From NCBI GenBank assembly GCA_000750105.3, contig JPHH03000052.1, positions 159,246 to 223,245 of the forward strand: DNA of 64,000 nucleotides, read 5' to 3'. Both the position numbers and the translations under genes were made by a program. Every line of letters starts with the position of its first letter. The first letter of the stretch is position 1. Source of the stretch: Tolypocladium sp. Sup5 PDA-1 (Eukaryota > Ascomycota > Sordariomycetes > Hypocreales > Ophiocordycipitaceae). Below the pieces are notes generated by a model. That model did no database searches. It was not told the DNA's origin and saw only the letters and a list, made by a program, of their open reading frames with translations. Below, piece after piece: positions 57,000 to 64,000 of the stretch.

Positions 57000-57660
57000 C
57001 GTTCGGCCTAATAGTTCCTTCGGGTCGGCGTCAATACCCTTCTCAAGCAGCAGCTGGACAACGGTCTCGTTCCCACCATCAATGGTGTACACCTTGCTTA
57101 TCTTCGCACTCTATTAACGGGTAATATCTGGGTAAATATCTGGGTAGCGACCTCATGCCCATTCTCGGATGCCTGTAAATCACGTTTGGCAGACTTCGTA
57201 TCTGCTCGTACCTTGTTGGCGCCCTTCCCCAGCGGTAGTCGGACGATGGCCTCGTACCAATTCGCGGCTGCGTATAATAACGGCGTCCGACCGCGTTCAT
57301 CTATTGAGTCAACACCGGCTGAATTGTCGAGTAATAGCTTGACGACGGCCTTATCCCCGTTCTTGGCGGCCCACGATAGTGGCGTCTGACGGCTTTCATT
57401 TCTCGATTCAAAATGAGCTCCTTTGCCGAGTAGCAGCAGCTCGACAATAACCTCATTCCCGTTACGGATGGCCCGATAGCGCTGTCTCAGCGTGCACATC
57501 TTTCGGCTCGGCATCGCCTCCTTTATCGAGTAGCATCTTGATGGGATCCTTATGCCCGTTCTTAACGGCAAATAGGAGCTAAGTCCGGCAATAACCGTCC
57601 CCCAAATCAAAGCCTCGGCCATTTCTAAGTAGGGCGTATGTGGTCTCTTTTATTCCGAGG
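57000..57660 (-). pseudogene. Ankyrin-repeat protein relic
   Basis: Minus-strand remnant of at least four ankyrin units: GNEVIVELLLLGKGAHFESR, RQTPLSWAAKNGDKAVVKLL, GRTPLLYAAANWYEAIVRL and, after a stop and frame change near 57110, NETVVQLLLEKGIDADPKEL. The unit wording (TPLxxAAxxG, VVxLLL) is diagnostic for ankyrin repeats. No N-terminal domain (such as NACHT, common in fungi) is visible. Fragment only. Confidence 0.75.
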
Positions 57661-60354
57661 TATGCCGCTAATAGTCCAGTAATTTATGCTAGAAACCCCC
57701 GACTGTATGGTCATGAATCCTTAGCACACATCGGCACTTGGCTTGATACCTCAACTTTCATGCTAGACTTAAGAAAGTCAAAAGCTTGGTATACGGTGAA
57801 CGCCTTGCGGGCATGATGGCCCCAGCTGTGTATAGCGTACACATAGAGCAGATTAGACTACAATCGCTCCTCGAGCTTATAATCGGCCTGATTGAACCCG
57901 CTCTCAAAGACATTAAATAACCGGTAAGTAACGTAGGCAATTGCGATATTAATTTCTACGTCTATGAACTACTTTCTTCGCTTTTACTTAAAATATTATT
58001 ACGTCATAGAGTGGACTAGCTAGACGATATTGCTTTCGTTATCGACTATAACTAATCTAGTATACACTAATACTACTTCCATAACGTGTGGAAGATCCCC
58101 TAGGTTAAGGTCGGTTTTGTCCTCTTTTATCGCAAGTGCATGCTAGAATTCTAACGTCGAAGTTTAACCCCGCCTTTTAAGTTACCTTTCGGACCGCAAG
58201 GAGGCAACCTAATATTACACCCGTCACTATCTAGCATTAACAAGGAAACACTAGTTACTATAGCATAGCTTCTAACGAGCTTAGATCCTCCTACTATCTC
58301 TTAACCACAAGCACTTCTTCGATAATAGGTATAGCTCTCTCCTTAAGGCGCTCGTATATAAGGCAAATCTTTAGCGCGCGAAGGAAGCGAACGCGGCTAT
58401 CTATACGCTATTAGAACAGCCACGACCGTCTACGGTCCTTATTTAAGGAATCAATAGCTTTGAGATAGAATACGTATACCTAGGATACTATTTCGAGGTA
58501 CATTCGCTAAGGTAGCATAAGTATAGTAATAGATAACTTTCCGTCTTTCATAAGACCGGATATAACAAAGCTATTTCTTTCTTAGGCAGGCCGAGGCTAA
58601 GAGACCGGACTATATTACCGATAATTATAGTAAGAAAATAGGAAATGCGTCCCTTATAGAGGCCCGCACGATTCGTTCTGCAGAAACTGCCCGAAGCTCT
58701 ACCCTACTACTAACGAGTAGGAATGACTAATGACATTAGCATTCCTTCTGTTTTGTTGAGCGGGAACGAACACACCAAAGGCCGAGTGCAACGATCGTCG
58801 TGTAAGTCGTAGAGTCTGTGCCTGCCCAAGAAGTCAGCTACTAGTCAGTGACACGAATCGTCGTGTAAGTCAGTGCGCCGGTTGACGTGTAAGCCAAGAC
58901 GGCTATCTCCGCGTACGTCGGAGCGACGGTTGCCGTGTAAGTCGGGACGGCTGTCTCCGTGTAAGTCAGAACATTAGCACAGCGGCGTGTAGTCTGTGAA
59001 TCAACGCCTGTGTGGACAGGTCTTTCGTATCGTGCAAGTCAAAGGCAAAAGGCAAGGAGAGGCAACCACGGCCGTCTTAAAAGGTAGGAGGAATTAACTA
59101 GGATTTTTCATTATCAGAATCTCGAAAGCTCATGAACGTCACGACTTGCGTCGATGCGTGCATGAGGGACCATCTGTTCATAGGGACACAGACGTCTCTC
59201 TTATACCTATAGACTCGCTAGGCGTCCCAATGTTCCTCCACTTTTTTTGGTGTTTTCCGTTTTTCTGGTCAGGGGTCTGCACCAACACCCCAACAAACTG
59301 TACTACAAACCCCCGACTTATTACATTCAGAAATTTACGCCTATATACGCCACTACTAGCTATATCTACTAGAGTACGTATTCTACTTTTGCCTAGCCTA
59401 GCTAGCGCGATACGATTAACCTTATTAGTCCTCCTCATGCTACGATAGCAGGCCTCGGTTCAGCGGCCGCATATAGGAACTAAACACCTAGAGAATTGCC
59501 TTCAAGCGCACTTGCTAATAACCCCACGAGGCCCCATCAAGAAGGGGACTATTAAGCATAGACGTATCCGAATATAGTTCCGCCAAGGCTATCGGTAACA
59601 CGAGGGAGCATATAAAGGGAGTACAGCCCTATAGGGGACATCCCTCCAGGCGGAATACATCATCATAATCATAGGTTGCCGCTATCTACCACATTCTTAT
59701 TAATCAAGGTCATCGGGCTAGACTCTAAGATAAATAGGTTGCGTAGCGAATAGGATCTTAGAACGTATTTGAGATTAAACTATCAGACCTAGTCCAAGGA
59801 CAACCTATCTATCCAAGGACCCCTCATCCGTCGGTACACGCTTCACCTATCCAAGGACACCACATCTATCTAGGGTACTTCGTCCATCCGTAGACGCCCT
59901 ACTCTCTCCGTAAACGTCACGTCTAAACGTAAATAGCAGGGCTATCACGAATGTGCTAAAGGTGGCGAATATATTAGCATATTAACGGGGGGAGAGGTTA
60001 GCATTTAGGCATTTAAATACTATTCTAACGGTAGAGGGCTATTCAACTCTAAAACGGGTTTGCAATACGCGAGACTATTACATAGACGCGTTCTAGGTAG
60101 AGGATATCCGAGATTAGGGAAAGAAATAGAGGATATATACAGGTAGCATTTTAAATAGATTAGATAGGCAGTAGCAACAAGGATTGCACCCAAGGCCGAC
60201 AAGGACGAACGTGCAGGTGTCGCGTAGAAGATATATGCCACTATAATGGCTGCTGGAAAGACAGCAGGCCTGCACTTTTGCTTGAATGGTCAAGCGGATT
60301 TATCCGACAGCAGGATGTGTTTGGAGTTCTAATTTAGGCCGTAATCTACGAGAC
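57661..60354. other. RIP-altered, gene-dead region
   Basis: About 2.7 kb of AT-rich DNA almost lacking CA and TG. Faded coding signal remains on the plus strand, for example LLEQPRPSTVLI near 58420 and EARTIRSAETARSSTLLLTS near 58650, with TAG/TAA at Gln-type codons. I cannot assign families. A tandem repeat at 58790-59035 is listed separately. Confidence 0.55.
58790..59035. repeat. Degenerate CGTGTAAGTC tandem array
   Basis: At least five spaced copies of (C)CGTGTAAGTC(G/A) between 58797 and 58972, with related words such as GCGTACGTCG and GTCTCC spacers, at roughly 25-50 bp spacing. Unlike its surroundings, the tract retains CA/TG. Confidence 0.6.
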
Positions 60355-60790
60355 TGTGACGGTTTGGGTTCCCAAGGGATAAACCGGAGGTTTATGTTGG
60401 CAGGTAGGTCAGGGCGTAGCCGTTGAATGGTCTTGTCACGATGGTGATAGATCGGATGTCCCGGATAGTAGATCGTAACCAAGAATATTATGGTGAGTAA
60501 CAATAAGTATTGAAAGCTGGCGAGGTATCTATGCTATGGTGAGGAAATTGGGGGGTCCTATATACTGGCTATGATCCCTCGGATCACCGAGGATCGCTTG
60601 GATTATCTCCATGATCCTGTCGCGACCGATAAGCCGGGTCGCATGGGCTCACCTAGATCATCTGCATGATCCTGGTGATCCTGTCGCTCCTGCGCTCATT
60701 GGTCCGTCGTGCCGACCATTGTTCCGTGCAGCCTGCAGTAGCGCCTGCATAGCCGGCCCATCCCGTGGCCCGTTAGCCTAGGTCGTAACA
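60355..60790 (-). repeat. LTR of element A, little RIP
   Basis: 436 bp; on the minus strand it begins TGTTACGACC and ends GTCACA, the TG..CA ends of an LTR. It keeps normal CA/TG content, in contrast to its inverted copy at 62711-63162. Confidence 0.82.
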
Positions 60791-60796
60791 CGATAT

Positions 60797-60806
60797 CCCC
60801 TCTCCT
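60797..60806 (-). other. Polypurine tract of element A
   Basis: AGGAGAGGGG on the minus strand, six bases before the LTR start: the expected position of the plus-strand DNA priming site and support for calling this the 3' LTR. Confidence 0.6.
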
Positions 60807-61189
60807 AACGGTCTTGTCCCTAAGACCTAGCCTTGTAATATCCTAACTAACGTATAAATACCCTGCGTGCGCCCGCATTTATAGGTACGGCGGCCTATTC
60901 CTATAATATTCTAAAATGTCCTGCTAATACTATATTAAGCCGCGTTTCTAGGCCGAGAACTCGTTTATCGAAGAAATCCGAGTAGCGTTCGAACCTTTTT
61001 GCTTTAATTAACGAAACGGGCGAGGTAGTAATGCCTTATTCTTTTTATGCCTATAAGGGCTTTATTTGTAAAATAATTGAGGGTATCTTACGATGTGGAG
61101 AGTATGTCCGTTAGGGAAAGTCGTGCGATAGCATGGGAATTTCGGTCTCTGCTAGTTTATCCCTCGTTATGTTTTCCCTGCGTTCTTCT

Positions 61190-61569
61190 TTCTAATCCCA
61201 GTTCTAGCGAGTCGCCTGATTGCTAAGAAGCGTCGTATCGAACACGAGGAGGAGGCGACCGAGGAGGCGCTCCTTCTCTTATAGCGGGATCTTCAGGAGA
61301 AGCTTGCGCGGTTAGCCCGTTTGCGTAAGTAGAAGAAGGCTATAGTAACCCGGGGTCATGAAATAATCCGTAAGGGCATGAAATCGCTAGATAAGTTAGA
61401 GGAGCGAGATCGTGAAGAGTCTAAGGCCACGATCGACGTTTAGTCGGCGGGTGGTCTTAATACCATTAACTAGAACGCTATCGGTTTATTAGAGGATTAC
61501 GTTACTCTAAGTTTAGGTACTGCTAGCGGAACTATCGCAATAGCGGCCGGTAGTTCGTTAAGTATTTAA
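61190..61569 (+). pseudogene. Coiled-coil ORF antisense to the retrotransposon
   Basis: Plus-strand relic of about 120 codons: RRIEHEEEATEEALLLL, RDLQEKLARLARLRK, VTRGHEIIRKGMKSLDKLEE and GLLEDYVTLSLGTASGTIAI, interrupted by TAG at Gln-type or Trp-type codons. Heptad-like charged spacing suggests a coiled coil. It lies between integrase and LTR, opposite to pol, and ends tail to tail with the integrase/chromodomain frame. Similar antisense ORFs are, to my recollection, repeated in fungal genomes; function is unknown. Confidence 0.5.
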
Positions 61570-62705
61570 TAGGTTCCTAGGTATTTTCTTCGTATCTATA
61601 TCCTTTTTACTTAACTAACTATTATTAGATTTTGTTATATTTCCTAGTATCTAGTATTTATTCGACTTCGTATTTATTATCGTCTACGACTTCGATATAG
61701 TCTTGTATTTCTACGTCTTATAGTACTATCTCGAGTAGCGAAATGTGAAAGATAGGGTATATCTTTATCGTTTTAGGTAGTGAAAGTTCGTAGTTAGTTA
61801 TCGAAATGACTTTCTTAACTAGAAACAGTCTAAGTTTCTTAAAATCTAATTTATCGCTTAGTCGCTTTATTTTAATATTTCGTTAAAGTAGGTAGACTAT
61901 ATCTCCCTCCCGAAAGATTAGTCCCTTTAATCTTTTCTTATTAGCGTATATCGATATCCTTTATCTAATATATTCGAGTTCTTTCTTTATTTCTTCGTAA
62001 AGTTCCTTTAGTTTATCCGCTTAGAGCATAGCTCGTTCTACCTATAGTCCTTATCGTATAACTCGATATGCTTTAGGGTTATACCCGAAGTTAGCGTACG
62101 ATAGTAAAACCTTCGTAGCTTCCGTAATTGAACTATTATAAGCTAATTATGCTATTAGTAACTATTTAACCTAGTTATCCTATCCGTAGTTAATATAATA
62201 ACGAAGGTACTATTTAAGTATTTAGTTTAACCGTTCGGTCTGCCTATCCGTCTAAGGGTAGTAGGCTATGCTAAGCTTATATTTCGTGCTAAGCTAAGCT
62301 ATTAATACTTGCTAGAAGTTTATAGTAAATATAGTTCCTCTATTAGAGATAATCTCGTTCGGTAGTCCGTGATTGTATGCGATCGTCCTTAGGAATATAT
62401 ATGCGAGGTCTTCTATATTACTTGCTTCTTTATATAGGATAAAGTACCTATACTTAGTGAGTCGATCCGTGACTACGAAGATGCTATCGTATTCTACCTT
62501 CGTTATAGGTTCCTTTAATAATAGTAGCTTCGTAATATAGTCGAATGCGATCGAGTCCTATAGTTTAACTAGAACCAGTAGCGGTTTTAGTTCTCCATAA
62601 GGTTTATATCGTGAGGCTTTGCTTTGTGCGCAAAGGGCGTACTTACCGATTACCTCTTTAATAGTTTCCTTTATTCCGGAAAAATCGAATTTTCGTCGTA
62701 TTCGC
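61565..62705 (-). pseudogene. Ty3/gypsy integrase and chromodomain, RIP-degraded
   Basis: Minus-strand remnant of pol: IKEVIGKYALCAQSKASRYK (second half of the zinc-binding domain), FDYITK (first catalytic Asp), VVTDRLTKYRYF, HGLPNEIISNRG (the second catalytic Asp reads Asn), AYYP then TDRQTERLN, LAYNSSITEATK, FREGDIVYLLQRNIK, and a terminal chromodomain-like stretch with KYNKI, LVKQKGY and EENTQEPIKYL. More than ten stops, nearly all TAG/TAA where Gln or Trp is expected. Inactive. Confidence 0.85.
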
Positions 62706-62710
62706 TCTAT

Positions 62711-63162
62711 TATTACGACCCAGGCTAACGGGCCACGGGATGGGCCGGCTATGCAGGCGCTACTATAGGCTGCACGGAATAATGGTCGGCACGACGGACT
62801 AATAGGCGCAGGAGCGACAGGATCACTAGGATTATATAGATAATCTAGGTAAGCCCATACGATCCGGCTCATTAATCGCGACTAGATCATGGTTATAATC
62901 TAAGCGATCCTCGGTAATCTAAGGGATCACGACCAGTATATAGGACCCCCTAATTTCCTTACTATAGCATAGATACCTCGCTAGCTTTTAATATATTATT
63001 CTAATATAGACACACTTATATTACTCTAAACCCCTTGGTTACGATCTACTATCCGGGATATCCGATCTATTACTATCGTGATAAGACTATTTAACGGCTA
63101 CGCCCTAACCTACCTACTAATATAAACCTCTGGTTTATCCCTTAGGAACCCAAACTATTATA
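62711..63162 (+). repeat. 5' LTR of element B, RIP-altered
   Basis: 452 bp in inverted orientation to 60355-60790. It begins TATTACGACC and ends ATTATA where the other copy has TGTTACGACC and GTCACA; both differences are C-to-T or G-to-A. One indel-rich patch lies near 62995-63040. Confidence 0.82.
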
Positions 63163-63224
63163 TATTAAAAGCTCTTGTTTAGGAGGTTACCGCGTTACCT
63201 TAAATAATACCGTATTATAGTTAA

Positions 63225-64000
63225 CATACCTACTTAACGCGAAGGATTAACTAGCACTAGACCTACTATATCTAAAGAGGACTTAGTGCAGGAACTTATC
63301 GCACTACGACTTAAGGTCTAGGAGCTTAGTAATAAAGAAGGGATAGGTTAGACTAAAGATCTCGGAGAAGTAGTTAGACCTAAGTAGCCGGGACTATACG
63401 ATAGCTCCCACGGCACCCTTAAGGACTTCCTTATATAACTCAAAGCCTATTATTAGTTTTATCCTAACAAACTCTTAGATCCCGCCGCTAAGGCACTCCA
63501 CGTAGGCAGCTACCTTAGTAGAACGGCTCTCGTATAGTTTAGACCTATTATGCGAGATTACCTCGATAATGAAGGTAGCGAGCGAGACGCCGAAACTAGG
63601 GCTATATTCGCAAACTTTATAGGATTCGAAGTAATAATTAAATAGGTTTTCGGTAAAACCGACGAAGGAAGAGAAGCAGAGCAGAAACTTCGAGGGCTCC
63701 GATAGAAAATATTAATATCGGAGTACGCCGCCAAGTTTAGATAAGTTACTTTACGACTTAAATAGGACGACGAACCCCTTATAGCACGATTCTACGATAG
63801 CCTTAAAGACGAAGTTAAAGACGAACTCTATAGAGAGGATCGACCCGAAGACCTCGTAGACTATATCGCTATAGTAGTACGAATCGATAATAGATAGTAT
63901 ACGCGACGCTAAGAAAAGAAATAGGGAAGAGGTTACTAGAACTCTCCTTATAATAATAACCCCCGCGTAAACTAGCGAAAGAAGCGTATAGAGAATACCG
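63225..64000 (+). pseudogene. Ty3/gypsy gag, RIP-degraded, partial
   Basis: Plus-strand capsid-type gag remnant: DLVQELIALRLK, DSSHGTLKDFL, KAYYxFYPNKLLDPAAKALH, FRPIMRDYLDNEGSERDAET, IFANFIGFEVIIK, EYAAKFR, IARFYDSLKDEVKDELYRED, RPEDLVDYIAIVVRIDN. At least ten TAG codons sit where Gln is expected. No nucleocapsid zinc knuckle is reached before the window ends. Confidence 0.85.

Larger units (their letters stand above)
60355..62710 (-). mobile_element. Ty3/gypsy retrotransposon A, 5'-truncated
   Basis: Minus-strand element reading: integrase part of pol (62705 down to about 61565), a non-pol region with an antisense ORF, a polypurine tract and a 3' LTR (60790-60355). Gag, protease and RT are not present because a second element's LTR abuts the integrase at 62711. 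Confidence 0.75.
62711..64000 (+). mobile_element. Ty3/gypsy retrotransposon B, runs off the window
   Basis: Plus-strand element: 5' LTR, leader, then gag, cut by the window end. It sits directly against the integrase remnant of element A, so it appears inserted into A's pol. Both elements share one LTR family. Confidence 0.75.

Noticed and set aside
58797..58975. CRISPR-like array (CGTGTAAGTC repeats with spacers)
   Set aside because: Eukaryotic context, repeat too short, spacing irregular and spacers similar to each other.
60020..60241. 73-codon minus-strand ORF beside the LTR
   Set aside because: Lies in RIP-altered DNA, hydrophobic by composition only, no family signal.

Overview
The window is nuclear DNA of a filamentous ascomycete, most likely a sordariomycete. 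Genes carry many 46-120 nt GT..AG introns with CTAAC-type branch points. Families such as highly reducing (HR) polyketide synthases, MCT-type transporters, fungal DUF7703-like membrane proteins and UstS-type GSTs are typical of Pezizomycotina. The repeats carry the mark of repeat-induced point mutation (RIP): CpA/TpG depleted, CpG kept, Gln and Trp codons turned into stops. I cannot name the species.

Layout. 0.5-6 kb: GH3 N-acetylhexosaminidase-like enzyme, a broken MCT transporter, an NAD-dependent epimerase-like gene. 7.9-9.9 kb: five-exon surface protein with three six-cysteine repeats. 11.5-15 kb: decayed arylsulfotransferase, an unidentified 3' gene fragment, and an intact Tc1/mariner element with perfect 40-bp inverted repeats. 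16-21.2 kb: intact seven-helix membrane protein, then relics of ACC deaminase, a glycine/alanine-rich protein and a secreted alpha/beta hydrolase. 21.8-30.3 kb: amino-acid permease, TauD-like dioxygenase, and an efflux pump with one frameshift. 31.4-38.8 kb: a graveyard (flavin halogenase, an MCT transporter split by about 4.1 kb, a dynamin/Mx-like relic, a beta-lactamase-family relic) around one intact GST gene. 40-56.5 kb: intact block of oleate hydratase, a 14-TM efflux pump and a 14-exon HR-PKS. 57-64 kb: ankyrin relic and RIP-altered DNA with nested Ty3/gypsy elements.

How the genes fit. The PKS reads KS-AT-DH-MT-ER-KR-ACP and continues into a beta-lactamase/LovD-type serine hydrolase or acyltransferase domain. 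My exon model closes in frame at 3024 residues. HR-PKSs usually have no release domain, so the fused domain is the best candidate for product off-loading. The efflux pump is divergent from the PKS across a 2.3-kb intergenic region. The oleate hydratase and GST are possible tailoring genes. Halogenase, beta-lactamase and efflux relics nearby suggest a larger ancestral secondary-metabolite locus that is decaying around a preserved core. All gene models are read by eye from splice signals and family resemblance; no database search was run.
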